A stretch of 64,000 nt of DNA from positions 236,445 to 300,444 of the forward strand of contig NZ_AFNV02000001.1 in assembly GCF_000215955.2 (NCBI RefSeq), written 5' to 3'. The notes under the pieces are model-generated. The model was not told the DNA's origin and did not search any database. It saw nothing but the letters and a program-made list of their open reading frames with translations. This DNA is from Salinisphaera shabanensis E1L3A (lineage in GTDB: Bacteria > Pseudomonadota > Gammaproteobacteria > Nevskiales > Salinisphaeraceae). A program made the translations under genes and the position numbers. Below are positions 18,861 through 29,735 of the stretch, piece after piece (the stretch's first letter is position 1; the number at the start of each line of letters is the position of its first letter).

Positions 18861-21376
18861 ATGCACAGACTCTTGATTCTGCCGACCTTGTTGGGCGCGA
18901 CATACGCCGTTCATGCGCAGCAGCTGCCCACAACCGCAAGCGGCGAGACCACACGAGAAAACGAAACACGACGCGAAACCCAGGCCGCCGACCGTAAAAG
19001 CCTCAACGGCGCCTTGTCTGCCGACATGCCGGGGCTTAACGAGATCCTGGTCGCCGCCGACCCTCTGGACGCTCAAATCCAGAGCCTGCCGGCCGCATAC
19101 ATCCGCAGTTCGGCGCGCTCGGATCTGGCCGAGGCGCTTTCGGTCATCCCCTCGGTGCGGGTGGCGGAAAGCGCCAGCTCGAGCCGGCAGCAGGGCGATA
19201 TCAAGCCGGCCGAGTTCTCGATTCGCGGCGCGGCCCCCTATCAGAACCGCTTTGTGCTGGACGGCGCCTCGGTCGACAACCTCATCGATCCCGCCCAGAC
19301 CGAACGCGCCGACAACTACGCTCTCGTGGCCGGGCATTCACAGGGCCAGTTCATCGACACGCGCTTCCTGCAGAACATCGAGGTCAGCGACACCAACATA
19401 TCGGCCCGCGAGGGCGGCTTTACCGGCGGTGTGGTCAAGGCCGAAACGCGCGCCTATGCTGGGACAAACGAAGCCCATGTGTCCTATCGCGGTACCAGCG
19501 ACAGCCTCACCAACCTGCATATCGATAAAACCCAGGAACGCGAATTCGAAAGCGCGGCCGCGCAAATGCCCAACGGCGTGCCCGGCGAATTCCAGCCGGA
19601 TTTCCGCAAGAGCGAATTCACCCTCGACGGGGCAACGCGTGTTGGCGATATCGGCATTTTTGCCGGGTATAGCGAAAAGCGCTCCACCATCACCCAAAAG
19701 CAGCTGCTCACGCTGGATCCGGACAACTTTCTGGAGACCGGCCAGCTCTACACCCCCAGCGAGAACCGCACGCTGGACAACAAATCACGCTACGGCGTCG
19801 TGCGCATGGACCTGCTCGATCGCGACTACGAGCTCAACGCCTCCCTGTCCTATACGAACTTCGACAAGGACAGCTTTCTGATCAACTACCTCGATTCCGA
19901 CTTCGTGGGCGGGCATGAGGGCATGAACCTGAGCGTCAACTACGGTAATTACATCGGGGCGACGCGCGTGGACGTTAACTTCAACGCCGGGCAGACCAGC
20001 GATGAGCACGATTACGACCGCCATACCCTGACCCAGTACAAGAGCACGTCGATATTCGATGGCGGCATCATCGGCGGACTCGGTGATCTCGAGAACCAAC
20101 AGCGCAAGCTCGGCGGCTCCCTCACCTTCACCACACCGATCAACGATATCTGGACCACCGATTACGGGGCCGAAATCGCCTATCTCGACTATGAACAGCA
20201 CCGCGATCAGGATTTCGTGGCCGAAGACTACCGCCTCGATTACAGCCAGACACCGCTGCCCGACCCGATCGGCCCCGGCTCCTATGCCCCGGCGACCAAT
20301 ACCAGAGCCGCGTGGCGACCTACCGCGCCGGCGATATCGCCTTTTCGAATACCAACTGCGCCGTGTTCGGCGAGCTGGCCGCCGACGGCAGCCGGTTTTT
20401 CGGCCGTGCCGGGCTGCGGGTCGAACGCGACGGCCTGCTGGAAAACACCAACGCCGCGCCGCGCCTGAAGGCCGGGGTCTATCTCGATAACAGTCAGAAC
20501 ATGCGCCTGATCGCCGGCGCCAACCGCTACTACGGCAAGTCCTTCCTCTCCTACAAACTGCGCGCCGAGGAACGCCGGCTGGTCGAGGTACGCGAGCGCG
20601 ACAACCCGAACGATCCGTTCACCGCGGTCGCGGACCGAAGCGACTACGACTACCGCGATCTCGACACGCCCTACGACGACGAATACTCGCTGGGTATCGC
20701 TGGCACGCTCTGGCACGGCGATATCGGCCTGACCTATGTGCGCCGCCAGGGCCAGGATCAGATCCGCACGAACTACGATGGCGGTAGCGAGTTGTACAAC
20801 TACGACAACTCGGGGCGCAGCACCACCGATCAGGTCGACCTCTACTGGCGCTCGCAGCCGTTCGCAATGGTTGGCGCCAACTGGGGCGTCAATCTCGGGG
20901 TGTCGTGGATGGACAGGGAAACCGATGCCAGCTACGGCAACGACGACAAAGGCTATAACGACATACCAAACGACGAAGACGTGGTTTTCCAGGGCCGGCG
21001 CGTTCGCCGCTCGGAGCTGCCGGCACGCGATTTCGCCACGCCGGTGAGCGCACAGGTCGACGTCATTACCTCGGCTTTCAATGACCGACTGTGGGTGCGC
21101 AACGCGCTGAGCTACACCGACGGTTACCGCTATCTTCTGCGCGAGGGCAGCGACCCGGCCACGGGGCTGCAACGCTACGACATCGAAAAGCAGGACAACA
21201 CGCTGCGCTGGGACCTGAGCACCCGCCTCGCGCTGCTGCCGGGCGATCACTCGCCGTATATCGGCGTCGACGTGCTCAACGTCACCGACAGCCGCAATAT
21301 TGTGCGCAGCGAGTCGGGCGTCCAACTGTTCGGTGTCGGTCGCCAGTACTGGCTGGAAGTCGGCTATGACTTCTGA
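18861..21376 (+). pseudogene. TonB-dependent outer-membrane receptor, interrupted by a single-base frameshift
   Basis: ATG 18861 follows GGGGGAC and begins a signal peptide (MHRLLILPTLLGATYAVHAQQ). The plug domain follows: LAEALSVIPSVRVAE, FSIRGAAPYQNRFVLDG and GFTGGVVKAE. In the frame of the start the barrel reads correctly to about 20295 (GPGSYAPAT), then turns to nonsense; the barrel continues one frame over from about 20300 (YQSRVATYRAGDIAF) to the terminal aromatic YDF at 21376. Restoring one base would give about 838 residues. The loss may be a real mutation or a sequence error. The ligand is unknown; a possible Fur site and the adjacent di-heme peroxidase suggest a metal. Confidence 0.85.
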
Positions 21377-21544
21377 AGTAACCACCCGCTCACCGCACTG
21401 CGGCGACCTCACGAACTACAGCCAGGCGCTCGGGCGGGCGCCCGCGCTGCCCTGTTCGCTGGCCCAGGCATGGCGTGAATACGCGGCCGCCGTGGCGGCC
21501 CTTCGCCGGCCGGGCGAACTCGTGCCGCGGTGAATTGCAGCGGC

Positions 21545-22609
21545 ATGCGACGGCGTATCGGCGCATGGCGGACGCGCCGCGAATGGCTCGTCGTCGCCCT
21601 CGTCGCGGCGGCAACGGCCACGTTCATCGGTTTGGTATGGCTGATGGCCCCGGCCATCGAACGCGCGCGGCTGGTCGAACGCTACCGCGGCCCCCAGGCC
21701 GATTGGCCGCGGCTTCAAACACTGGCCGGCCGCGATATCGAACCGCTGGCAGCCTTGCCCGAGCAGCCGGATTTCCCGGCCAACAATCCCTTCAGCGAGG
21801 CTAAAGCGGCGCTGGGCAAACGCCTGTTCTTCGACCCGCGCCTGTCGGCGTCCAATCAGATTGCCTGTGCGTCATGTCACGATCCCAGCCTCGGCTGGGC
21901 AGACGGCCGCCACAAGGCGGAAACGCAGATCATCGCCAGTTGGTCAAATCCCATCGAAATGGCTGGCACCCCCACGCAGAGCGCGCGCCAACTGGCGGGC
22001 GTGGCCGGCTATGCGCCGCTGTTCGAAGCGGCCTACGACGATCCGAGGGTCACGGTTGACCGCATGACCCGGGCGATCGCGACGTTCATGCGTACGCTCA
22101 ACACCCCAAACACGCGCTTCGATCGTTTCATGCGCGGCGCACGCGATACCTTCACGGCTGCCGAAATTCGAGGGCTCGACCTGTTTCGCGGCAAGGCGAA
22201 CTGTATTCGCTGCCATAACGGCGCGCTGCTTACCGATGGTGATTTCCATCACCTGGGCACATCGGTGCACGGCGTCGGCAATTATCTGGGCCGCTATGGC
22301 GAAACCGGCGCGCCCGCCGACGTGGGCACGTTTCAGACACCGGGGCTGCGTAACATCGGACGTACCGCGCCCTATATGCACAACGGCTTCGGCGAAGGTA
22401 TCGACCTGAAATCGCTGCTCGCGCTGTACAACATGGGATGGTGGCAGAACGCGCCGCCGGGCGAAAAAACGCGCGACATACCGCTCGCGCAGCTATCGCC
22501 GCTGATCGAACCGCTCGGCCTGAGTGCCGACGAAATCAACGATCTGGCCGCGTTTCTGGGAACGCTCGACGGCGCCTCGCTCTATATGGCGCAGCCGGAG
22601 CTACCGTGA
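21545..22609 (+). CDS. Di-heme cytochrome c peroxidase/MauG family protein with a shortened N-terminal heme domain
   Basis: About 354 residues: an N-terminal membrane anchor or uncleaved signal (WLVVALVAAATATFIGLVWLM), then two c-type heme sites, CASCH and CIRCH, and the family C-terminal block TFQTPGLRNIGRTAPYMHNG. Members reduce peroxide or oxidise protein side chains in the periplasm. Between CHDPSLGWADGR and NPIEM only about a dozen residues remain; in relatives this stretch carries about 30 more, including the RN-TPS and FWDGR segments, so an in-frame deletion is likely. It starts 168 bases after the TonB receptor; GTG at 21530 is an alternative start. Its 3' end overlaps lnt by nine bases on the opposite strand. 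Confidence 0.82.
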   Translation: MRRRIGAWRTRREWLVVALVAAATATFIGLVWLMAPAIERARLVERYRGPQADWPRLQTLAGRDIEPLAALPEQPDFPANNPFSEAKAALGKRLFFDPRLSASNQIACASCHDPSLGWADGRHKAETQIIASWSNPIEMAGTPTQSARQLAGVAGYAPLFEAAYDDPRVTVDRMTRAIATFMRTLNTPNTRFDRFMRGARDTFTAAEIRGLDLFRGKANCIRCHNGALLTDGDFHHLGTSVHGVGNYLGRYGETGAPADVGTFQTPGLRNIGRTAPYMHNGFGEGIDLKSLLALYNMGWWQNAPPGEKTRDIPLAQLSPLIEPLGLSADEINDLAAFLGTLDGASLYMAQPELP

Positions 22610-24133
22610 AGCGCCAACCTTTTTACGCCGACGCGAGAGCAGCAGACCACCCAACAACGACAGCAGCGTGATCGCCGAACTCGCCAGCCAGAGCGGTCGA
22701 TCGCCGATACGCATATAGGGCGTTTCGCCGCTGCGCGGCTGCACCCGCGACTCGATAGCCGCAATTTCGAATTCCTGGGTACGTTCACGCACACGGCCGT
22801 CGTAGTCGATGATCGCCGAGATACCGGTATTGGCTGCGCGCAGCATCGGCCGCCCGGCTTCCAATGCGCGCATGCGCGCGATTTCCAGATGCTGGGCGGC
22901 GGCCGTCGTGCCGGCGAACCAGGCATCGTTGGTGACGTTCACCAGCACGCCCGCTTCGGGCAGCGCCTTGGCGATCTCGTAGCCAAAGACATCCTCGAAA
23001 CAGATCGACAGACCCAGCTTCACACCGTCGACCTCAATCAAGGGCTGATCGTCGGCGCCGAAGCCGAAGTCGCTATAGCGCATGTTCACGCCGTCGACCA
23101 GCGTCTTGACGAATTCGGGTACAGGGAAATACTCGCCGAACGGCACGAGATGGCGCTTGTAATACCGCCCTTCGCCGGCGCCGAGCGCCAAGACGGCGTT
23201 GTAATACGGCGCATCGTCGGCTTCGTGAACCAGGGTCCCCGCGAGCACGGTCTGGTTGCGCTCGCCGGCCAACGTTGCGATCTCGTCGAAATAGGGTTGG
23301 ACCTGATTCGCCGGCGCCGGAATCGCCACTTCGGGCCAGACCACCAGATCGGCATCCGAGGCCCGCGTCATCGCCCGATAGCGCTCGAGCGTGGTGCGAA
23401 AGACGTCGCGATCCCATTTGATCGCCTGAGCAAAATTGCCTTGGATGATATCCACACTCACGGGCTCGCCACGGGCCTGTGTCCATTCGGTGGCCGGCGG
23501 CGTATACCACAGCCCGAGCGGCGCGAGCCCGATCATCACCACGGCCAGTGCGCGTGCCGGTATCGAGCCGGCAAACAACAACACAACCGTACCGGCGCTC
23601 ACCATCATCAGCGCGCCGAGAAAATATACGCCCCCGATCGGCGCAAGCGCAGTGACCGGTGCATCGATGAGCGAGTAGCCCAGCGATAACCACGGGAAAC
23701 CGGTCATCACCCAACTGCGCACCAGTTCGGCGAGCAGCCAGGCGCTAGGTATCACGACCAGCGCCCAGAGCGTGCGCGGCAAGCGACGCGTGGTGCCGGC
23801 GAGCGCGCCCACCAGTGCCGGATAGAGCGCCATATAAGCGGTGAGCGCACAAACCAGCACGATAGCCATCGCCAATGGCGCGCCGCCATAGTAATAGGTG
23901 GAGACGAAGGTCCAGTAGATCCCGCTACCGAAATGAGCGAGCCCGAACACGAAACCGCGCCAGGCGCCGCGACGTGCGCTTGCGCCCCACCAGAGCGAGA
24001 CCAGGCCGACCAGCGCAACGAACGTCAGCCCGTAGTATCCAAACGGCGCAAAGCCAAGGGTTGCCAGCCCGCCCAACAGGGCCGGCAGCAACACATCCAG
24101 ACCGGCAATACGCGCCACGCGTTTTGCGCCCAT
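22601..24133 (-). CDS. lnt: Apolipoprotein N-acyltransferase
   Basis: 510 residues. Six or seven N-terminal membrane helices precede a nitrilase-like domain with the catalytic triad: Glu in VVWPEVAIPAP, Lys region in HLVPFGEYFPV and Cys in LGLSICFEDVFG. It adds the third acyl chain to lipoproteins on the periplasmic side of the inner membrane. It is downstream of corC, ybeY and ybeZ in the same direction, the usual gammaproteobacterial order, four bases after corC. Confidence 0.96.
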   Translation of the reverse strand: MGAKRVARIAGLDVLLPALLGGLATLGFAPFGYYGLTFVALVGLVSLWWGASARRGAWRGFVFGLAHFGSGIYWTFVSTYYYGGAPLAMAIVLVCALTAYMALYPALVGALAGTTRRLPRTLWALVVIPSAWLLAELVRSWVMTGFPWLSLGYSLIDAPVTALAPIGGVYFLGALMMVSAGTVVLLFAGSIPARALAVVMIGLAPLGLWYTPPATEWTQARGEPVSVDIIQGNFAQAIKWDRDVFRTTLERYRAMTRASDADLVVWPEVAIPAPANQVQPYFDEIATLAGERNQTVLAGTLVHEADDAPYYNAVLALGAGEGRYYKRHLVPFGEYFPVPEFVKTLVDGVNMRYSDFGFGADDQPLIEVDGVKLGLSICFEDVFGYEIAKALPEAGVLVNVTNDAWFAGTTAAAQHLEIARMRALEAGRPMLRAANTGISAIIDYDGRVRERTQEFEIAAIESRVQPRSGETPYMRIGDRPLWLASSAITLLSLLGGLLLSRRRKKVGASR

Positions 24134-24136
24134 GCG

Positions 24137-24997
24137 CTACTCGGACGCCTCCGGCAGCACGGTCATCTGAAACAGATGAATACGCCGCGAATCGGCACGC
24201 TGCACGTTGAACTGGAAGCGGTCGATGATGGTGGTCTCGCCGCGCTTGGGCATATGCCCGAATTCGTGTACGACCAGTCCGCCGATCGTATCGAAGTCTT
24301 CGTCCGAGAACTCGGTATCGAAGTATTCGTTGAACTCCTCGACCGGCGTGAGGCTGCGGATTAGAAAACGATTGTGTTCCTGGCGCAGGATGTTCGCGCC
24401 TTCGGCCTGATCGTATTCGTCGTCGATTTCGCCGACGATCTGCTCGAGCGCATCCTCGATGGTCACCAGCCCCGCCACACCGCCGTATTCGTCCACGACG
24501 ACGGCCATATGGTTGCGCGATGCCTTGAACTCCTTGAGCAGCACGTTCACGCGCTTGGATTCGGGCACATACACCGCCGGGCGCAGCACCGCGCCCAGTT
24601 CGAAGGCCTCGCTTTCCTGACGATCCTCTGCAAGCTGAAGCATGTCCTTGGCCAGCAGAATACCCACGACCTCGTCGCGGGATTCGCCGATTACGGGGAA
24701 GCGCGAATGACCGGACTCGATCGCGATGGACAGAATGTCGGCCGCGGCCGCATCGGACTCGACCACCACCATCTGCGAGCGCGGCACCATGATGTCGCGC
24801 ACCTGCTGTTCCGACACCTTGAGCACGCCCTGCATCATCCAGAGCGCATCTACATCGAGCAGCTCGTTTTCCTGTGCTTCCTTGAGCACCTCGACCAGCT
24901 CGTCGCGATCGCGCGGTGGCCCGGCCAGGCTCATGCCGATCTGTCGTAGCCAGTTGCCGCTACTTCGACTCTGCTCGCTGTCGTCCTCGTCGCTCAT
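24137..24997 (-). CDS. corC: CorC/YbeX family CBS-domain protein
   Basis: 286 residues. Two CBS domains (around DIMVPRSQMVVV and VVVDEYGGVAGLVTIEDALEQIVGEI, quoted in part) and a C-terminal CorC/HlyC domain (FDTIGGLVVHEFGHMPKRGE) are visible. No membrane helix is present, so this is the cytoplasmic YbeX type, linked to magnesium/cobalt export and ribosome function. It lies between ybeY and lnt in the conserved block. Confidence 0.92.
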   Translation of the reverse strand: MSDEDDSEQSRSSGNWLRQIGMSLAGPPRDRDELVEVLKEAQENELLDVDALWMMQGVLKVSEQQVRDIMVPRSQMVVVESDAAAADILSIAIESGHSRFPVIGESRDEVVGILLAKDMLQLAEDRQESEAFELGAVLRPAVYVPESKRVNVLLKEFKASRNHMAVVVDEYGGVAGLVTIEDALEQIVGEIDDEYDQAEGANILRQEHNRFLIRSLTPVEEFNEYFDTEFSDEDFDTIGGLVVHEFGHMPKRGETTIIDRFQFNVQRADSRRIHLFQMTVLPEASE

Positions 24998-25071
24998 GTC
25001 GTGCGGCCGCAGCCGCGCCCTCCTCTCAAGCCTTGATGTCTGGCTCGGCCCTACGGCCTGCGGTATCGATT

Positions 25072-25539
25072 TCAGGCACTCACGGTGCGGTAAGGATCGT
25101 CTTGGCCGAGATCCGCCATCACATCGCGCTCGAGCGCCTCCATGGTTTCGGCCTCATCGTCGCCGATATGGTCATAGCCGAGCAAGTGCAAAACGCCGTG
25201 TACGACCATATGACACAAATGCGCATCGCGCGTCTTGTGCTGCTCGCGTGCCTCGCGCTCGATGACCGGCATGCAGATCGCGAGATCGCCGAGCACCGTC
25301 AACCCCGGCAGCTCGGCGCCGGCCGGAAACGACAGCACGTTGGTGGCATAGGGCTTGTCGCGATAGTCGCCGTTGAGCTGGGCGGACTCTGCCTCGTCGA
25401 TCAGACGTACGGCCAGTTCGTAGACGGGTTCGTCACTGCAACGCGCGCCTTCGAGGGCGGCGATTGCCGCGCGCTCGAGCATGTGCGGATCGGGCGCGTC
25501 GATGCCGGGCGCGCAGTCCAGCGCGAGTTCGATATTCAT
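25072..25539 (-). CDS. ybeY: Endoribonuclease YbeY
   Basis: 155 residues with the zinc motif [15 protein letters not shown] (three His ligands) and the upstream TNVLSFPAG block, both diagnostic. YbeY takes part in 16S rRNA 3' maturation and ribosome quality control. It starts 14 bases after the end of the PhoH-like gene. Confidence 0.96.
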   Translation of the reverse strand: MNIELALDCAPGIDAPDPHMLERAAIAALEGARCSDEPVYELAVRLIDEAESAQLNGDYRDKPYATNVLSFPAGAELPGLTVLGDLAICMPVIEREAREQHKTRDAHLCHMVVHGVLHLLGYDHIGDDEAETMEALERDVMADLGQDDPYRTVSA

Positions 25540-25553
25540 GCGGTTGCCGCCGA

Positions 25554-26537
25554 CTAGCCGTGCTCGCCTGCTTCGCTTTCGCGATCGTAGGCCTGGACGA
25601 TGCGTTGAACCAGCGGGTGGCGTACCACGTCGCGCGCCGAGAACTTGGTGACGCTGATGCCTTCGATGCCCTGCAACAGACGAACCGCATGACGCAGACC
25701 GGACTTCTTGGCTACCGGCAGGTCCACCTGGGTCATATCGCCCGTGACCACCGCGGTCGAGCCGAAGCCGATCCGGGTGAGGAACATCTTCATCTGTTCG
25801 ACGGTGGTGTTCTGGGCCTCATCGAGAATGATGAAGGCTTCGTTGAGCGTACGCCCGCGCATGTAGGCCAGCGGCGCGATCTCGATCACGTTGCGCTCGA
25901 TCAGGCGGCCGACCCGGTCGAAACCGAGCATTTCATAGAGCGCGTCGTAGAGCGGGCGCAGATAGGGATCGATCTTCTGGGCCAGATCACCGGGCAGAAA
26001 ACCCAGCCGCTCGCCGGCCTCGACCGCGGGGCGCACCAGTAGCAGCCGACGTACACGTTCGGATTCGAGCGCATCCACCGCAGCAGCCACGGCCAGATAG
26101 GTCTTGCCGGTCCCGGCCGGGCCGATGCCGAAATTCAGATCGTTATCGGCCAGATTGGCGAGATAACGACGCTGGCTCGGGCCACGGCCACGCACCAGCC
26201 CGAGGCGCGTCTTGATGACAACGTCGCGCGGTTCGGCCTGCGCCGCCTCTTCACCGCCGCGCAGTTCGCGCTCGGCCGTACGCGCCACAATATGGACCCG
26301 GTCCGGGCCAAGCTCACCGGCCGCGGTTGCGCTGTAAAGCTCGTTGAGTGCGTCGATCGCAGCCGTGGCCGCCGCTTCGGCGCCCTCGACCTGGAACATA
26401 TGGCCACGATTGTGGACCTGTACGTCCAGCGTACGCTCGATCAGACGCAGATACTGATCCTGCGGACCGCACAAATACGCCAGACGGGTCGTATCTGGCG
26501 GGGTCAGTTCCAGGGTCTTGCGGATGGATTCGTTCAA
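25554..26537 (-). CDS. ybeZ: PhoH-like ATPase (YbeZ)
   Basis: 327 residues. Walker A is [11 protein letters not shown] and Walker B lies in [32 protein letters not shown] is the typical PhoH block. It partners YbeY in rRNA processing. The start codon appears to be TTG at 26537, which is unusual but gives the family's expected N-terminus. Next upstream in the operon is miaB, 30 bases away. Confidence 0.94.
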   Translation of the reverse strand: MNESIRKTLELTPPDTTRLAYLCGPQDQYLRLIERTLDVQVHNRGHMFQVEGAEAAATAAIDALNELYSATAAGELGPDRVHIVARTAERELRGGEEAAQAEPRDVVIKTRLGLVRGRGPSQRRYLANLADNDLNFGIGPAGTGKTYLAVAAAVDALESERVRRLLLVRPAVEAGERLGFLPGDLAQKIDPYLRPLYDALYEMLGFDRVGRLIERNVIEIAPLAYMRGRTLNEAFIILDEAQNTTVEQMKMFLTRIGFGSTAVVTGDMTQVDLPVAKKSGLRHAVRLLQGIEGISVTKFSARDVVRHPLVQRIVQAYDRESEAGEHG

Positions 26538-26567
26538 AATGACTCGTCGGGTTGGTGGCGCGACCGA

Positions 26568-27950
26568 TCAGCCGGCCGCAGCGGCGAGCTCGGGCACGGG
26601 CGCCTGGTTTTCAGTGGTCACGACACGGCCACGCAGGGAATTGTCGAGCGCTTCCGTAATTTCGACCTCGATGAAATGACCGGCCATGCGCGGGTGCCCA
26701 TCGAAGTTGACCCAGCGATTGGAATCGGTACGTCCAGCCATCTGGCCACCGCCTCGCTTGGATTCGCGCTCGACCAGCACGCGCTGGATGGTTCCGATCA
26801 TATCCTGCATGTACTGGCGATTGAATTCGGCGATACGGGCCTGCAGACGCGCCAAGCGTTTCTTCTTGACCTCGCGCGGCGTGTCGTCGGCCATATCGGC
26901 CGCCGGCGTGCCGGGGCGCTTGCTGTAGACAAAGGAAAAGGCGGCATCAAAGCGCATGTCTTCGACCAGCTGCATGGTCGCTTCGAACTCGGCTTCGCCC
27001 TCGCCGGGATGACCGACGATGATATCGGTCGACAGGCTGATATCCGGACGCACCTCACGCAGTTTCGCAATGCGTTCACGAAAATGATCCGCCGTATAGC
27101 CACGTTTCATGTCCGCAAGCACGCTATCCGAACCGGACTGCACCGGCAGATGCAGATAGTTGGCCAGCTTGGGCACCCGCGCATAGGCCTCGATCAGCGC
27201 ATCCGAGAATTCCAGCGGATGGCTGGTGGTATAGCGAATACGCTCGATGCCGTCGATTTCCGCGACGAACTCGACCAGCATCGCCAGATCGCAGATCGAG
27301 CCGTCTTCCATCGGCCCGCGATAGCCATTGACGTTCTGACCCAGCAACGTGATTTCCTTCACGCCCTGTTCGGCCAGCTCCGCGACTTCCAGAATCACGT
27401 CGTCGAACGGGCGCGATATCTCTTCGCCGCGCGTGTAGGGCACCACACAGAAGCTGCAGTATTTCGAGCAGCCTTCCATGATCGACACGAACGCGGTCGC
27501 GCCTTCGGCCCTGGCCGGCGGCATATGATCGAACTTGTCGATCTCGGGAAACGCGATATCGACCACACCGGCGCCGTTATCCTGGACGGCGTCGAGCATT
27601 TCGGGAAGCCGGTGCAGGGTCTGCGGACCGAACACCATATCCACGAACGGTGCACGCTCGCGAATCGCATGGCCTTCCTGGGAGGCCACGCAGCCACCGA
27701 CGCCGATGACGATTTCCGGGCGCTCGGCTTTCAGCTCGCGCCAACGCCCGAGCTGGGAGAACACCTTCTCGGCCGCCTTTTCGCGAATCGAACAGGTGTT
27801 GAGCAGGATGATATCGGCTTCTTCCGGCGTATTCACGCGCTCGGCGTTGCGCTGCTTGCGCAGCACCTCGACCATCTTGGCCGAGTCGTATTCGTTCATT
27901 TGGCAGCCCCAGGTCTGAACGAAGACTTTGGGTTGGGTCGTGCTGGTCAT
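26568..27950 (-). CDS. miaB: tRNA-2-methylthio-N6-dimethylallyladenosine synthase
   Basis: 460 residues. The N-terminal MTTase domain has three Cys ligands ([28 protein letters not shown]), the radical-SAM motif is CSKYCSFC, and a TRAM domain closes the protein ([21 protein letters not shown]). It adds methylthio groups to i6A37 of tRNAs. The ATG at 27950 starts at [15 protein letters not shown]; the frame is open 61 codons further but homologues start here. First gene of the miaB-ybeZ-ybeY-corC-lnt run. Confidence 0.97.
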   Translation of the reverse strand: MTSTTQPKVFVQTWGCQMNEYDSAKMVEVLRKQRNAERVNTPEEADIILLNTCSIREKAAEKVFSQLGRWRELKAERPEIVIGVGGCVASQEGHAIRERAPFVDMVFGPQTLHRLPEMLDAVQDNGAGVVDIAFPEIDKFDHMPPARAEGATAFVSIMEGCSKYCSFCVVPYTRGEEISRPFDDVILEVAELAEQGVKEITLLGQNVNGYRGPMEDGSICDLAMLVEFVAEIDGIERIRYTTSHPLEFSDALIEAYARVPKLANYLHLPVQSGSDSVLADMKRGYTADHFRERIAKLREVRPDISLSTDIIVGHPGEGEAEFEATMQLVEDMRFDAAFSFVYSKRPGTPAADMADDTPREVKKKRLARLQARIAEFNRQYMQDMIGTIQRVLVERESKRGGGQMAGRTDSNRWVNFDGHPRMAGHFIEVEITEALDNSLRGRVVTTENQAPVPELAAAAG

Positions 27951-28059
27951 GGCCCGTCCGGCCCGCATCGGGGCGAATTCAAGCAAGCCGCACAGTGTAA
28001 ACGATCGCGCAAGGCACTGGCCTGCCGGCGGCACGGCCAGGCAGCCCCGCGCCCGATTG

Positions 28060-28806
28060 TCATGACTGGTCTGCCACCCACGCGCCGCGGCTCGAGCGTT
28101 CGCGCAACGCATCGCGATCAAGGATATCGACACGATTCTGCGACACCTTGATCACCCCGGCACGCTGGAGCCGGGTCAGCACCCGGCTGACGGTCTCCAG
28201 ACGCATCGAAAGAAAATTGGCCAGATCCGCGCGCTTCATATTCAACGGAACAGACGAGGCCGGCATGCCGCGCAGCGCGCGGCGGCGGCTCAAGCCGAGC
28301 AACAGGCTGCTGATACGCCCTTCACTGTCCTTGCGGCCCAGGGTGAGCATCATGCGGCCGTCTTCGGAGAGCACCTGACTCATCAGCCGTACCAACCGCT
28401 GGCGCAGACTCGGCAACTCATCGACCAATGCATCGAGCTGGTCCACCGGAATCCGACAGAAATGGCTGGTTTCCAGCGCTACGGCGCTGCAATGGTGATG
28501 TTGGTCAGCGAAACCATCGAAACCGAGAATATCGCCCGGGTAATAGAACCCCAGTATCTGCTCGAAGCCTTCTTCGTCGATACGTACGGTCTTTGCCGAG
28601 CCATTGCGCACGGCATAGATATGCGTCAGGCCCTCGCCTTGGGCGAAAAGCTCCGTTTCTGCCAGCACCGGCGCACCGGAGTCCACCAGGCGCTCGAGTT
28701 TTTCGAGATCATGGCTATCGAGATGATCGGGCAAGCACAGATAACGTAGCGAACAGTGGCTGCACGTCTCGCTTAACTGCTGCATTTGCTGGGAAAGTGG
28801 CGCCAT
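28060..28806 (-). CDS. anr: FNR/ANR-type oxygen-sensing regulator
   Basis: 248 residues. N-terminal C15-x2-C18-x5-C24 plus C117 (SHFCRIP, equivalent to Cys122 of E. coli FNR) are the four 4Fe-4S ligands. A cyclic-nucleotide-like domain and a C-terminal HTH with [15 protein letters not shown] follow; E and R of ETVSR are the residues that read TTGAT half sites. Without oxygen it should activate genes with TTGAT-N4-ATCAA boxes, of which five lie in the next 5 kb. It is divergent from ompW, with 248 bases between. Confidence 0.94.
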   Translation of the reverse strand: MAPLSQQMQQLSETCSHCSLRYLCLPDHLDSHDLEKLERLVDSGAPVLAETELFAQGEGLTHIYAVRNGSAKTVRIDEEGFEQILGFYYPGDILGFDGFADQHHHCSAVALETSHFCRIPVDQLDALVDELPSLRQRLVRLMSQVLSEDGRMMLTLGRKDSEGRISSLLLGLSRRRALRGMPASSVPLNMKRADLANFLSMRLETVSRVLTRLQRAGVIKVSQNRVDILDRDALRERSSRGAWVADQS

Positions 28807-28972
28807 GTCCGGTTGCCTTGTTGCCGAAGCATAATAAATGCGTTTGTCAGCGCTAGCTTAGTTAAATAACGCCGATGTTTCAGACTTCTTTAATGGGAGG
28901 CCAATACATTGCAGCGCAATCGTTAGGACGCAACCTTTTGCGCGCCCCGCGGCGAACCAGCTTTCACTGCGA

Positions 28973-28986
28973 TTGACCTGGATCAA
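28973..28986. promoter_or_regulatory. FNR/ANR box upstream of ompW
   Basis: TTGAC-CTGG-ATCAA differs from the FNR consensus at one base. Its centre is 75 bases before the ompW start codon and about 173 before the anr start, so ompW is the likelier target. OmpW is known to be FNR-dependent in enteric bacteria. Confidence 0.75.
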
Positions 28987-29054
28987 TACAACCACTTCAC
29001 AATCCACCCAACCTGTTCACCAGACATCTACTACTACAGAACAGGAGCCCTGCC

Positions 29055-29735
29055 ATGACGTCCTTCCCGCGTGCCGTAATCGCCCCCGCGGCCCTCGCAC
29101 TGACCTCGGTATTCGTAACGGGCGTCGCCCAGGCCGAAGCCGGTGATTGGATCGTGCGCGGCGGCGTGACTTACGTCGCACCCAACGATGATACCTCAAG
29201 CCGTAACGGCGAACTCGCGCCCGCACTCCAGGGCACCGATGTCGCTGTGAGTTCGGAGCCGCAGTTCGGCGCGACCGTAGCCTATCTGTTCACAGACAAC
29301 CTCGCCGTGGAGCTGCTGGCCGCAACGCCGTTCGAACACGACCTCACCCTGGACGGTGGTGCGCTGGACGGTGCCCCGCTTGGTGATATCAAGCACCTGC
29401 CGCCGACCATCAGCCTGCAGTATCGCTTCAACAGCGATTCGGCGTTCACGCCTTATGTCGGCCTGGGTCTGAACTACACGTTCTTCTTCTCGGAAGACGT
29501 GTCCGATGAAGCTCGCGCACTGGGCATCGAAAAAATCGAACTCGACGATTCTTTCGGCCCGGCCGCACAGGTCGGCGTGGACTACGCGCTCAACGACAAC
29601 TGGCTGATCAACGCCGACGTGCGCTATCTGCAGATCGATACCACTGCGGAAGTGCGCACCTCGACCGGCAGCACCCATGTCGATGTCGATGTCGACCCCT
29701 GGGTTTATACGCTCGCGCTGGGCTATCGTTTCTAA
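29055..29735 (+). CDS. ompW: OmpW family outer-membrane protein
   Basis: 226 residues. A signal peptide ends at AQA, then an eight-stranded barrel pattern begins with WIVRGGVTYVAPNDD and finishes with YTLALGYRF, the C-terminal Phe that directs barrel assembly. LPPTISLQYRF and YVGLGLNYTFFF are conserved OmpW strands. AGGAG nine bases before the ATG supports the start. OmpW forms a narrow hydrophobic channel in the outer membrane and is linked to anaerobic metabolism. Confidence 0.95.
   Translation: MTSFPRAVIAPAALALTSVFVTGVAQAEAGDWIVRGGVTYVAPNDDTSSRNGELAPALQGTDVAVSSEPQFGATVAYLFTDNLAVELLAATPFEHDLTLDGGALDGAPLGDIKHLPPTISLQYRFNSDSAFTPYVGLGLNYTFFFSEDVSDEARALGIEKIELDDSFGPAAQVGVDYALNDNWLINADVRYLQIDTTAEVRTSTGSTHVDVDVDPWVYTLALGYRF

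Noticed and set aside
26292..28151. 619-codon open frame opposite miaB and ybeZ
   Set aside because: Antisense shadow spanning two well-supported genes; no recognisable domain.
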